From positions 8,245,497 to 8,309,496 of the forward strand of contig NC_063198.1 of NCBI RefSeq assembly GCF_017589495.1: a stretch of 64,000 nucleotides of DNA, given 5' to 3'. The translations under genes and the position numbers were made by a program. Of the stretch, positions 13,314-24,817 are shown piece after piece (positions within the stretch are counted from its first letter, which is position 1; every line of letters begins with the position of its first letter). This stretch comes from Alosa alosa. Taxonomy: Eukaryota; Chordata; Actinopteri; Clupeiformes; Clupeidae. The notes under the pieces are model-generated. The model saw nothing but the letters and a program-made list of their open reading frames with translations, searched no databases and was not told the origin of the DNA.

Positions 13314-13803
13314 GGAGCAGGCGAGACAGAGTGAGTGAGGGAAAGGTAAAAGAGGGACGAGGGAGTAGAGGAGTAGGGAATGAGATGCAGTAGCAGATGA
13401 GCCGAAGAGACGAAGAGAAGAGGAGGAGAGGAGAGGAGGGGAGAGGAGATGAAAAGAGAAGAGAAGAGAAGAGAGGGGGGAGAAGAGGAGAGAGGAGAGG
13501 AGAAGAGAGAAGAGGAGAGGAGGGGAGAGGAGAAGAGGGGAGAGGAGAGGAGAGGGAGAGGAGAGAGGGAGAGGAGAAAAGAGAAGGGGAAAACAGAAAA
13601 GGGGACAGGGGAGGAGAGGAGAAGAGGGGAGAGGAGCAGAGAGAAGAGGAGGAGAGGAGAGGAGGGAAGAAAAGAAGAGAGGAGAGGAGAGGAGGGGAGA
13701 AGAGGGGAGAAGAGAAGAGAGAAGGGGGAAAGAGAGAAGGGGACAGGGGAGGAGAAGAGAAGAGGGGAGAGGAGCAGACAGGAGAGGAGGGGAGAAGAGA
13801 TGA
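13232..13803 (+). repeat. long polypurine tract with a 138-bp internal duplication
   Basis: GA-rich throughout. Bases 13451-13593 (143 nt) and 13638-13743 (106 nt) contain no pyrimidine. The 40-bp block at 13601-13640 recurs at 13739-13778 with one mismatch. The long serine-leucine-rich or arginine-glutamate-rich open frames here are by-products of composition. Triplex (H-DNA) formation is plausible from the strand asymmetry. Confidence 0.93.
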
Positions 13804-14135
13804 AGCTCCAGATCAGTGAAGCCTCCCCGCGGTGTCAGCTCTGTCAAACCTGGCCCCTTCATCACGCCGCTCACCTGGATCACACGCTCTTCCCACGGAA
13901 TGCTCATCTGCTCCCCTCAATTAGCGTCCCCATCCGCCCGCGCGCCAGCCTGCCCCCTCGCCCGCCGCACATCTCATTTGATTAGCTGTCACTTTATCAA
14001 ATCAGCTGTGGCTTGCCTCAGACGCCGCCATGCCCTACCCACTGCGTTAATAATTGCAAGTGAAAATTGCAACGCCCAGCCCCAGCCCCCACAAGCAATG
14101 CTATGATGACTCTACCTGTCTACCTGCAATCCTCC

Positions 14136-14141
<6 letters not shown>

Positions 14142-14173
<32 letters not shown>
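14142..14173. repeat. (CA)n microsatellite
   Basis: About 16 CA units. Confidence 0.95.
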
Positions 14174-14175
<2 letters not shown>

Positions 14176-14405
14176 CCTGTCCTCTATCCACCTTCACTTT
14201 CGCTCTACTTCCTACGCAATTTAACAGTCACAATTATCATCATCATCATCCCTAATTTCACAGCAGCTCCCCACCACCAAGTGTGTTTTAATTGGAAGGC
14301 GTCCCGGTCTCAGGGGGGCTCTTTGGCGGCGCTGTCCAGGATCTGGAGGAGCTGCGATTTCAGATGGTTTGCTGAACAAAACTTTGGCTGCTGATTGTGA
14401 TATGG

Positions 14406-14410
<5 letters not shown>

Positions 14411-14464
<54 letters not shown>

Positions 14465-14479
14465 AGTGTGTGTGTGTAT

Positions 14480-14543
<64 letters not shown>

Positions 14544-14559
14544 GTGTGTGTATGTGTGA

Positions 14560-14637
<78 letters not shown>

Positions 14638-14690
14638 GTATGTGTATGTGTGTGTGTGTATGTGTGAGTGTGTGTGTGTGTGTGTGCGCA

Positions 14691-14721
<31 letters not shown>

Positions 14722-14722
14722 T

Positions 14723-14760
<38 letters not shown>
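14411..14760. repeat. long compound (GT)n array with GTATGTGTGAG units
   Basis: About 350 bp of GT broken by recurring GTATGTGTATG and GTATGTGTGAGTG blocks, a sign of block duplication. Confidence 0.95.
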
Positions 14761-14762
<2 letters not shown>

Positions 14763-15393
14763 CAGAGATTGTGTTAGTCCCGTGGTGCATGTCGAAGCAT
14801 CATTCCCGCTGGATTGGATTTCACTTCATCCTACTTTCTCCTCTCCATCGTGGGAAAAAAAGTCTCCCAAGTTAACCCAGTTTCAAATTGTTGCAGCTCA
14901 CAGCCCTTCTCACAATCGTACAGCTAGCCAGCTTAGCCATTCTTTCTAACTTCTCATAGACTTAGCCACCATCTAAGCCTTCACTCTCCCTTAAATGTAC
15001 AATACAAACACAAAGGAATCGGCATGGATACCTAGCACTCTGGAGTGGTTAGTTTACAATCTCACTGCATTAAAGAATACAGCTGATTCTTTCTAAGAAC
15101 ATCTAGCTTACTGTACATGTTCTCAGTGACAGAAAAACAAAATGCTATCTCCGATATTATTTCTTTGAGTCCACCAGCGACCTCGCTGCCTTCAATTGTT
15201 CAATTGAGTTACCTGCCAGAACAGGCATCAAGGTAGCAGCTATTAACTCTGTTTAAGACAGCCTAGCAAGATAGCAATGCTGAAGGGCATCTTCTGTTTA
15301 TTTACTGTCGGGAGACTTTAAGCAGATATCGACAGCAGTATAGAGCGTTTGGACACACGTGTGTTGAGAGGATAAAATGTCAGCAGTACTCAC

Positions 15394-15687
15394 CAGCACA
15401 CTTGGTGCGGGTGACCAGGGGTGGCCCAGGCGGTCCCGTGCCGCCCTCTCCTGGCCGGGTCAGCAGAACCTTGATCTCGTACTCCACGTCCGGGTCCAGA
15501 TGCCACAGCTTGTAGGTGGGCGAGTCCACAATGTGGGTCTCGGCCCAGTTGCCCTTGGTGGTGCGGTACTCCACCTCCTTTAGCATGATGGGTCCGTCCC
15601 CGATGATGGAGTTGGCATTGGGCTTGATCCACAGGTAGGTGGCACCCACGGCCAGCAGCTCTGGGGGAGCGATGGGCGTCGGTGGAG
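15394..15687 (-). CDS. ptprt: ptprt exon: first fibronectin type III repeat
   Basis: Encodes 97 codons between split codons. Visible motifs are PPTPIAPPELLAVGATYLWI, KPNANSIIGDGPI, EVEYRTTKGNWAETHIVDSP, YKLWHLDPDVEYEIKVLLTR and PGEGGTGPPGPPLVTRTKCA. The tryptophan/tyrosine core and LWHLDPD.EYEI.VLLTRPGEGGTG are diagnostic of type IIb receptor phosphatases, and ELLAVGATYLWIKPNANSIIGDGPI is the PTPRT form. The acceptor is ccccgacag/CTCC and the donor GCTG/gtgagt. Exon length (294) and phase fit a single complete FN3 module. The codon joining the Ig and FN3 modules becomes alanine (G/CT) where I recall glutamate in mammals. The next exon (second FN3) is not found between here and position 1. Confidence 0.96.
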
Positions 15688-16301
15688 CTGTCGGGGACAG
15701 GAAGGGACTTGGGTTGGACACTTACAGCACAGAGTAGGTCCAATATACAGTAGTTCAAGTAAAGTTCTACTTGACTTGACTTGATGATATGGAATCAGAC
15801 AGAATGCCATCTTGTGGATGAGGGGGGATGGAGATGGGAGTGAAAATGTTTGAGTGTGTTTTGTCACTGTCTAACTCAATCCCACTACTAAAAGATACAG
15901 TGAAAAAGCCCAAAACAATGACAATGATATGTTTAGATATCTATAGCAAGAAGCAATCTGCACAGGTTGACGTCTTGAGCAATAAACAAAATAATATGAC
16001 ACAGAACTGTCATTTCTAAGCTGTATTCTGACAAGCCCTTTTTCGGGTGCAGCATTTCAACTGAGATTGGAGAGAAAGGAGTTTGATGGAAACTTTACAC
16101 TTCTCAAGTGAGCCATGTCTTGTTTTCTAAAAAAAACCACAGCATTCTCCTTGACAACAGGCCCGTAGCCAGTGGGGCGGCAAACCTCTGATGCTGAAAC
16201 CAGTCTGCGCCGGGCTGGTGCACTTCCAGTGCATTACCCTTCTCTCCAGCTCCCTCTATCTATCTATTGATCCTTCTCTCTGTCCTCCCATCCTCTCAGC
16301 A

Positions 16302-16360
16302 GGAGAGAGAGAGAGAGAGACTGAGAGAGAAGTGTGAAAGTGAACAGAGACAGGCAGAGG

Positions 16361-16401
<41 letters not shown>

Positions 16402-16402
16402 G
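16302..16402. repeat. (GA)n tract
   Basis: Interrupted GA units. Confidence 0.93.
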
Positions 16403-16809
16403 AAGCAAAAAAACGAAAGCAGCGGTTTGGGTAGAGTAGAGAGCACCGCCATAATCCTCAACAGCAGCAGTGGCGGTAGTGGCGGTAGTGGGGTAACCGC
16501 GCGTGAAGAGCCCGGCCATGCATGGCGCCATTGAACCCACTTCTAATTAGATGGTGTAGCCCGGCATTCCATGTAATCAACTAAGCCAGATTACCAGCCC
16601 TACATTTAGACACCGGCTACAGGCCCCAGACCCCCAGCTGACACTGAAGAATAGCTTCCCACCAGTACCTCCGGCTCCAAGACCTGTGAGCTCCGACCAT
16701 TTAACCCCCAACATGCACTAATCGGCTTCCTGGCTGGGCACAAGGGACCCGTGAGGAAACCCTTCTAAGCAAATGGCTTATTTATCATATTAGAGGACAT
16801 GGTTGGGGT

Positions 16810-16810
<1 letters not shown>

Positions 16811-16872
<62 letters not shown>
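16811..16872. repeat. (GT)n microsatellite
   Basis: About 30 perfect GT units. Confidence 0.97.
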
Positions 16873-16873
<1 letters not shown>

Positions 16874-17629
16874 GGGATGCAAGGGTACAATTCAGCTTGG
16901 GGGAAGTGTCATCTGAGAAAAGGTATTAAGAAGTATTGCCTCGGCAGATGCTGTTAATAAACAGAGCTTGCTGCTCATTAAATTCACTTGTCATATCAAC
17001 TGCTACTGTTCTCTTTTTACTTCCTCTTTCTTTCTAATGTGTGCACAAAGTCTGGTATCAGCAGAATCCTAGGGCGACACGTTTGCGGTGACAGCCTTCA
17101 TTGGCAGGGCGTAATGAGTCTTGTTCACTGCGGAGAGGCACAGATGTTCACTTTGAGGACATTGTGGGTAGGCGGCACATTCGGAACACCCGGTCGTGCC
17201 ATTCAGGTGACACGTCCCTCAAAATAGCCGACACCCGTGCGACGAGGGAGCGCAAAACAGCCGCCTGCGATTGGCTGGCTCCTGTCAAAGACGCGTGTGG
17301 CGCCATCCCTTTTGTCTCATAAAACAGCCTGCCAAAAAATGAAAGGAAGAATTAAAGAACAGCAACAAAAAAAAAAAAAACCCTGCGCTGAGCGTTTAGC
17401 ACCCTTTGCCCCCCTCAAAGAGGCTGCTGTGTTTTTCGAGTCGTTAATATTCACCAGCTTTGCCCTCTGAAGTCTCCACAGGAAACCGAGAGGAGCACTC
17501 AATCACAGCCTCTCTCAGTTTAGCCCGCTCACGCGCTCATGCAAAGAGCACAGCACATTTACCACCCAGTGATAGCTCTGCAACTGCTGACTGACTACAC
17601 CAGTGACTCAGTGAGAGCCAACGACAGAG

Positions 17630-17631
<2 letters not shown>

Positions 17632-17667
<36 letters not shown>

Positions 17668-17845
17668 GAGAGAATATAGAGAGAATAGAGAAAGAAAGAG
17701 AGTGTGTGAGTAAGAGTGGGAAAGAGAGCGGAAAAGAGAGATTATGAGGCAGAGTAAGAGAGAGAGAGAGTGATAGCATGAGAAGAAAAAAAAGAGGGAA
17801 AAAAGACAAGGCGGGAGACTTCATGCAGACTATATGGGTGAGCGA

Positions 17846-17883
<38 letters not shown>

Positions 17884-18019
17884 GGAGAGAGAGAGGGAGG
17901 GAGAGAGAGAGGGAGGAGAGAGAGAGAGAGAGGGATAGGGAGAGAGAGAGAGGGAGAGAGAGAGAGAGAGAGGGATAGGGAGAGAGAGAGAGACAGAGAG
18001 AGGGAGAGAGAGAGGGAAA
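17632..18019. repeat. GA-rich polypurine region
   Basis: Interrupted GA arrays. The 17870-18018 part has GAGGGAGAGAGAGAG and GGATAGGGAGAGAG blocks repeated in tandem. Confidence 0.9.
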
Positions 18020-18345
18020 TTGAATGAAGAAAGTGATGAAATTCTCCGCGGGTCCTGGACTCAAATCACTAGTTCCCCTCTCTGGTTCTCCACTGCACAG
18101 GATAATCTATTGAGTGGCTGCGCGACGCGTCTCACATCAGTCTCTGGCTCCTAGTCTCTCTTCCCCTATATGGAGCCAGGCTGTGTCCCTAACCACCCAC
18201 CGGCCCCTTCCTCCCCACACCCTACAGTACAGTACATACGGTAATCCATTAGAGCACACCAAGGGCTCCCGCTTTATGGACAGAAATGGGGCATTTCTCA
18301 AAATGGTGGAAGAATATGTGGGCGTCTCTCGCTCTGTCTCTACTT

Positions 18346-18382
18346 CTCCTTCTCCCTCTCTCTCTCTTTCTCTCTCTCCCCC
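18346..18382. repeat. (CT)n tract
   Basis: CT units with short interruptions. Confidence 0.88.
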
Positions 18383-19564
18383 TCTGTGTGTGTGCTGTGT
18401 GATTGAGATTATTGCCATTATTTGCAGTCATGTCAAACCAGGGAGGCTTTTTATCAGCGTAATCAACGGAGCTGTAATCCTAATAGATTATCACGCTTAA
18501 GCACAATTATGTAGGGGCTTCACTGAGGACAAGATGGGGGAGAAAAATGATAGTTAGCACAGAGCTACTCTGCTCTTGATCTCCAGAGCTGAGCTCTCAT
18601 TGCGACACGCACTTACAGACTGTGTGGTGAGCACTGGCAGCCATTTTAAAATACCTGCCATCAATATGAGAGGCACATCTGTGGCCTGTGGCTCAAAGAT
18701 GGCTCCATTACAAAGAGCAGGAGTCTCTAATGCAGCCTGCCGCTCTCCACACGGCTACTAACGAACTTCCACGGGAAGTGGAGAGTGTGGTGCCCACCTC
18801 TGACTAAGTGGAGGAACTGAGGAACTGAAACAAATACTCCCTCCTCTACAAACACCTCACACACACACACTCACACACACACTCTCACACCCTTGTATGC
18901 CCCTCATTCATGGTGTCCTCTTTTCCACTCTTGCTAGAATGTTCTTCTCAGAAACCAAGGTGCTTAACGAAAGCTGGCTCAGCCTGGGCATTCATACAAA
19001 CAACGGCCCTCCATAAAGAGGCGGTAGGTAACACAAAAGAGCTCTCTCTCTTGTCTACCTTTCAAAGGTCTGTGCCTTTTCTTCTCCAGTGATCTTCTTT
19101 ATCGTAGCTTCTTGCCAAATGAGGTTCATTTCCATTTCCCCTTCAAGAATGCTTCTTTTTCTTTCTTTTTCTTTTTTTCCTCCGCTGTGCATGTGCTACT
19201 AGCTAGCGGTACAAGGCAGCTATCTTTCTCTCTGCCGCGCCCAGGGTGGTGAGGCGCCGCGGCCGGCCCTATCATTTCAGTCTTTATTACCTGGCGCTCC
19301 GCGGGGAGGTTTTTAAAATCTTCGGGATTTCTGCAAAGCTTGAGGAATCACACGCTATCAGATCGAGCCCCCAACGGGCACTCACGATAGCGGAGGAGGG
19401 GAAAACGACAGAAGGAGAGGAAAGGAGGAGAGAGGAGAGCGGCATGAGCGGAAAATGGGAATTTGGGAGCTGTGAGGCAACAATTACAGAAATCGGCGAG
19501 CATGTCTCCTCGCGTGGTTGCAGCGTCACCAGCGCCAGCGCCCATGCTCCTCCACCTCCACCGT

Positions 19565-19755
19565 TACTCCTCCACCCTCCAAACCCCACCACGCGCTCCT
19601 CTTACCACGACCCCCACTCCTCCACCCTCCAAACCCCACCACGCACTCCTCTTACCACGACCCCCACTCCTCCACCCTCCAAACCCCACCACGCACTCCT
19701 CTACCACACCCCCCTCCTCCACTTCTCCAAACCCTACCACGCGACTTCTTTCAGC
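19565..19755. repeat. minisatellite, 50-bp C-rich unit
   Basis: TCCACCCTCCAAACCCCACC starts units at 19571, 19621 and 19671, an exact 50-bp period. A degenerate fourth copy follows (near 19720). Confidence 0.93.
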
Positions 19756-19822
19756 ACGCACCCCCATGCGCCCCCATTTCAGTGCAGGCCCCCATTTCTT
19801 CCTAAGATTTTCCAGAGAGACA

Positions 19823-19901
<79 letters not shown>

Positions 19902-19913
19902 ATACACACACAC
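19823..19913. repeat. (CA)n microsatellite
   Basis: About 40 CA units with CAGACA ends. Confidence 0.96.
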
Positions 19914-20055
19914 TCGTGCTCTTCTGGACCAGGCTATGACCCTTCACAGCTTGGGTGATTAAACCAGTTTATTACATGTTATTTCCTAGGAGGGCACTGT
20001 GTGGAGGTGCCTTTCATTCACACACACGCAAGCAAAGCGGTCCGCCGAGAGGTAT

Positions 20056-20065
20056 GCACACACAC

Positions 20066-20116
<51 letters not shown>
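20056..20116. repeat. (CA)n microsatellite
   Basis: CA array with one CGCA interruption. Confidence 0.96.
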
Positions 20117-20117
<1 letters not shown>

Positions 20118-20399
20118 CATCTCACTGTGCATTAAACATAATCCAGCTTCCCACTGCAGTCGTTCTGCTGTTTTTGCTCCAGCTAGAATACTAAAATGAG
20201 GTGGTCATCATATCCAAACTTCACAAAAACATGTCTCCTGGGACACTGATGTCTCCGGTAAATTTCACGTGCTCCGCTATACAGTACACTCGTACGCTCG
20301 TAACTGTGGACTCAACCGAGCGGCGTGTCATTAAAACAGGCTGGAGGTAGGCTATGTAATGTTATTTTGCTATGGGATCACCACAGGAGCTGGGCCTTG

Positions 20400-20402
<3 letters not shown>

Positions 20403-20475
<73 letters not shown>
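20403..20475. repeat. (GT)n microsatellite
   Basis: About 36 perfect GT units. Confidence 0.97.
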
Positions 20476-20476
<1 letters not shown>

Positions 20477-20700
20477 GTGTAGCACGGTAAATCTATTCAC
20501 GGCCCACAGGGAGTATGTACGCCATGATTTACTCTAGGCTAATGTATTCCGCGCCTTTCAAGCTGCGGTGCGATGTTGCAATGTTCTCTCGGCTCACAAA
20601 GAGGCCTTTCATCAAGCTGCACACCGCACTGCACTGAGGCAGGAGGAGACGGAGGAAAAGGAAAAAAGAAAAGAAAAGCTCAAAAGAAAAAGGTCTCCGG

Positions 20701-20940
20701 AATACGAGAGGTCAAAACGTTCTGTGGCTTCCATACTTCGAAGGCTCTCAGTACGAGCAGTTTCAGGTAGCTGCGACAAAGGCCAGCCTCCAGGGGAAAA
20801 GATTCTCCAAACGCTCCACGTCGGTCGCGGGGGAAAAACGAAAGGACGCCCGAAACGTACACTCCTCACGCGGCTGCCCACAACTCCACAGTCCAGCTAC
20901 TCCGCAATCGGCTTTGAACTCACTTGCAGTCACGGACTGG
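20701..20940. other. CpG-dense intronic patch
   Basis: I count 19 CpG in these 240 bases, far above nearby intron. A 165-codon plus-strand open frame crosses it (20568-21065) but resembles no family I know. It could be a small intragenic CpG island or an old insertion. Confidence 0.4.
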
Positions 20941-21438
20941 ACAGACGCGCAGACACACAGACAGACATACAGACCACCCAACCACCACAAGGAGCCTCTT
21001 CTTTCTCTCCGCGGACGAGAGAAACACACACCATACATCCAATCTCCAAACGTATTTGCACGTAAGCTGGTTTTGAAGTGGCGTTGCGCCGGCCGCCACA
21101 GCTGGAGGCAGTACGTACACAAGCAAATAAATAAATAAACATGTAAATAAATAAATAAAAAATAAACAAGGGGGGGAGCACAAACAGATAAATAAACTGG
21201 CAAAAAGTGTTTGAAGTGCTAGCTCTCTGGCTTGGGCTTATCGCGGCGGCAGTATTATGGAGCTCTAATCCATCTCTGTTACTCGGCTCCTTCACAGGCA
21301 GCTCAGTTCCCCAGCCCTGCTGCACAGCACAGCCCCAAATCCTCTGGTAATGCTGCGCTCCTGGGCTGTCTCCTTAAAGATAACACGGGCCTCCCCGGCT
21401 CACCATGACACCCGTTTCCCTCTCTCTCGCTCTCAAGC

Positions 21439-21532
21439 AGACGCACACACACATGTGCGCACACACACACTCACACATACACACATATGCACACACACAC
21501 ACACACATATGCATGCACACACACACGCACAT

Positions 21533-21588
<56 letters not shown>

Positions 21589-21621
21589 GCATGCACACAC
21601 ACACACACACACACACTCACA
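21439..21621. repeat. (CA)n compound array with ATATGCATGCACAC blocks
   Basis: CA arrays containing ACATATGCATGCACAC near 21505 and 21583, and a shorter ACATATGCACAC near 21483. Confidence 0.95.
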
Positions 21622-22802
21622 GAACACAGAAGGAACACAGAGATGCACGCTGACACACTAAAGGCTCACTTCCACCTTGCTGCAGGCCACCTCCAGTAGC
21701 TTCTTGGATGTGGGACTGCTGCTGAACAACTCCCCTGCCTGCCCCCTCTCCTGCCCGCTGCCTCCCCTGCCCCCGCCCGCCTCGCTGCACTCTGGAGGCA
21801 GGTTGGCACGGGAGTGGCACCCTGTCAGAAAAACAAGGCGCCCGCAGCGTCGACCACAAGCCGTTTAATAAACACAATTATCTGCCGAGCGCAGAGGGAG
21901 ATCTCACCAGGAGGAGGAGGAACGACGAAGAAAGACTTTCAAAAGGAGAAAGTGGCTAAAAAAAAAACAACTTCTGAAAAACTTCTTCAGACTTGAAGGA
22001 GACTGCCTCAACTACAGATCAACTACTGTAGGTTTGGACCAATTTGCCACTGCTCTCTTTCTGAGACGCACACTGAAATGCAGGCAACTTAAAAGGCAAG
22101 TAGAAGCTGTAGAGGTGCCTATCAGTTAGAACAGCAGTGGTGCGCACTGGAACATTATCTCGGAGACTAGCATTTTGCTTTGATAAAAAAAAAAAATTAT
22201 ATGTTTGAAAATGTGTTTTTGAAACCACTTTTACAGATGTAAACAACCACACATTACAAACACTCGACTAAACCTGTGTTCTTCATTCACAGGTGTGCTT
22301 TTATTCTTTCTTTGTACATCACCCTGAGGACAGCTAAAATATTCCTCTATAACTAAACATGATTGTATATAGCCGCATGAGCTGTATCTTCCCCTAAATC
22401 ACAGAGCATATACCTGAGTTTATATGAGCTTGTTATTCTGATAGCGTAGCTGGCCCAGACTGCGGAGGCCGGTTACCAACCTCTCTCTCCTACTCCTTCC
22501 TTGTCCCTGGACAACCTGTCCAGTCATTAATAAATGAATCATCTGCACTCTCAATTATTCCCTCTCATGAGTTCCCTACACTGACAGTATAAAAGGTAGC
22601 AGGTCTGACCAGCTGCATGAAGAGGAGATGAGGTGTGAGGAGAGGAGAGGATGTGAGGAGGAGAAGAGAGGAGAGGATGTGAGGAGGAGAGGACAGATGA
22701 GGTCAGCACAGTGGAGGGACAAGACAGGAAGTAAGATGGACACACACTCTCACTCTCAAATGTATAAACACACCAACATGATCAAAGCCATAAACATTTA
22801 AC

Positions 22803-22804
<2 letters not shown>

Positions 22805-22838
<34 letters not shown>
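22805..22838. repeat. (GA)n microsatellite
   Basis: About 14 GA units, then AAAGA units. Confidence 0.93.
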
Positions 22839-22841
<3 letters not shown>

Positions 22842-23010
22842 AGGGAAAGAAAGAATATGAAATACTGTAGAGGAAAAGAGAGAATGAGAGAGTGTGAGAT
22901 CTTTCTGCACTACTCTAGTTCAAAGTTGAATTCCTTCAGGCTTGTCAGTGATTGATCAAGCAGTGGTGCGTTTCTAGACTCCCAAGGGGTTCATCAGCAC
23001 CCTTCCAGAA

Positions 23011-23484
23011 GCCTCCAGTAGTACTCATGCCTCCAGTAGTACTCAGGCCTCCAGTACTACTCAGGCCTCCAGTAGTACTCAGGCCTCCAGTAGTACTTAA
23101 GTACTCAGGCCTCCAGTAGTATTCATGCCACCAGTAGTACTCAGGCCTCCAGTAGTACTTAAGTACTCAGGCCTCCAGTAGTACTCATGCCTCCAGTAGT
23201 ACTCAGGCCTCCAGTAGTACTCAAGTCCTCATGCCTCCAGTAGTACTCAGGCCTCCAGTAGTACTCAGGCCTCCAGTAGTACTCATCCCTCCAGCAGTAC
23301 TCAGGCCTCCAGTAGTACTCAGGCCTCCAGCAGTACTCAGGCCTCCAGGCCTCCAGTAGTACTCAGGCCTCCAGTAGTACTCATGCCTCCAGCAGTACTC
23401 AGGCCTCCAGTAGTACTCATGCCTCCAGTAGTACTCATGCCTCCAGGCCTCCTGTAGTACTCAGGCCTCAAGTAGTACTCAGGC
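23011..23484. repeat. minisatellite, 18-bp GCCTCCAGTAGTACTCAG unit
   Basis: About 25 copies of an 18-bp unit with variants (AGCAGTACT for AGTAGTACT, CATGCC for CAGGCC) and occasional insertions such as TTAAGTACTCAG. The core contains the palindrome AGTACT. Not coding and not CRISPR, since copies are contiguous. Confidence 0.96.
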
Positions 23485-24078
23485 CCTTCGCCTCAGCTGC
23501 ATCTAATGCAATTGACCACTGAGCAGGCCTGACCCTACTCATGCTAGGTGAACACTTTACCTGTCTCCTCCTGTCATGGAACCAACCTCACATTACGAAT
23601 AAGGAGAGACATCTGTCATAAACACGTGCGTCAGCGAACAGGTTGTAGGTGTACGTGACCTGTGGTTCCCGATAATGCTCATCATGAACAAGCCCACCAG
23701 GCACTGCAGCGAGGGCTGAGCTGGACGTCCAAGCGTAATGTGAAATCAGCCAGCCACTGCCCACGGATATACTGGAGACTGGACAGTAACCGGTTTTGAG
23801 TTGAGTTATCCCCCCCAGAGACGTTTCTGTGTAAGCTTGACGACAGACGTGTTTTTCTTTAAGAGAGAGGAAGCTGGAGCTTGCGTACAGAAGCCTGTTT
23901 TTATTTTATTTAATTTTTTACATTTTTTTTTTACACACCAGATCGGGCCGCTGTCAGCGCGTGTTGGCGCGGCGACGACGCATCCGCTCCGAGTGCGGCA
24001 CCCAAAATGAGAAAAAGCACGAGAGCATGACAGATGAAACCAACGCAGCAGGAGAGACTTACAGGGGCAAATACAGCT

Positions 24079-24079
24079 C

Positions 24080-24121
<42 letters not shown>

Positions 24122-24236
24122 TGGAGAGAAAGAGAGAGAGATGGCGAGAGAGAGGGATGGAGAGAGAGAGAGGAAAGATAGATAGATAGAGAGAGAGAGC
24201 GAGAGAGAGAGAGAGAGAGAGGGATGGGGAGAGAGA
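24079..24236. repeat. (GA)n array with GATGGAGA and GATA units
   Basis: GA array broken by GGGATGGAGAGA blocks and a short GATA run near 24177-24189. Confidence 0.92.
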
Positions 24237-24473
24237 TTCTCATCTAATGTGCCGGGAGTTTCTAAAAGCAGAAATTACTTTGCAAACTTCTTGCAGACTT
24301 GACTGTGAGATCACAGTGTTAATGTATATAAATGGCTCAATAAGGCAGGCAGGGGCTGACTTGAGGGCGTGTGAGAGGTGTTATTCTGAGAGTATGACAC
24401 AGGACAAATTACTGTCAGAAAATGTCTTATTGAACACAGATTACCATTAACTCAAAGCCGAGCTGAATATGTG

Positions 24474-24475
24474 TG

Positions 24476-24528
<53 letters not shown>

Positions 24529-24606
24529 ATAAGGATACAGTAAGTGGAAGGTAAAAGACAGAATGAGGGATTGTGGAAAGTGTAGAAGTAGATGAAGACA
24601 CACACA

Positions 24607-24654
<48 letters not shown>

Positions 24655-24817
24655 TAGACGCAAAGGCAGGGAAAAAAAACAGAAAAGACAAGGAGGAAAA
24701 GGCAAGAGAAATTGAAATAGAAAAGAGCACAAAGGTGTGTGTGTGTGTGTGTGAGTGTGTGTGTGTGTGCGTGTGTGTGTGTGCGTGTGTGTGTGTGTGT
24801 GTGTGTGCGTGTGTGTA
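24474..24817. repeat. cluster of (GT)n, (CA)n and (GT)n arrays
   Basis: GT at 24474-24528, CA at 24599-24652 and interrupted GT at 24736-24817. The opposed arrays are complementary and could pair in single-stranded form. Confidence 0.93.

Larger units (their letters stand above)
1..15393 (-). other. ptprt: ptprt intron after the first FN3 exon (3' end outside window)
   Basis: Over 15 kb with no further ptprt exon that I can recognise. It contains three DNA-transposon-type elements (1267-1827, 4265-4688, about 6623-7760) and a series of CA/GT and GA/CT microsatellites. It also has an ACC-rich stretch near 3000-3105, G-rich runs (8357-8381, 10290-10306, 12339-12400) and a long polypurine tract (13232-13803). 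The stretches 700-1260, 1830-3660, 5280-6510, 8880-9570 and 11280-11980 look like unique intronic sequence with no visible gene. Downstream FN3 exons must lie below position 1. Confidence 0.75.

Noticed and set aside
13221..13907. 228-codon Ser/Leu-rich open frame and its Arg/Glu-rich opposite
   Set aside because: Product of the polypurine tract, which rarely makes stop codons; no domain.
14221..14790. 189-codon His/Thr-rich frame
   Set aside because: Direct translation of a GT/CA array.
20568..21065. 165-codon plus-strand open frame
   Set aside because: Lys/Arg/Glu-rich start, no recognised family, no splice or promoter support. Kept only as a CpG-dense patch.
23011..23484. CRISPR-like array
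   Set aside because: Repeat units are contiguous without unique spacers, and the genome is eukaryotic; it is a minisatellite.
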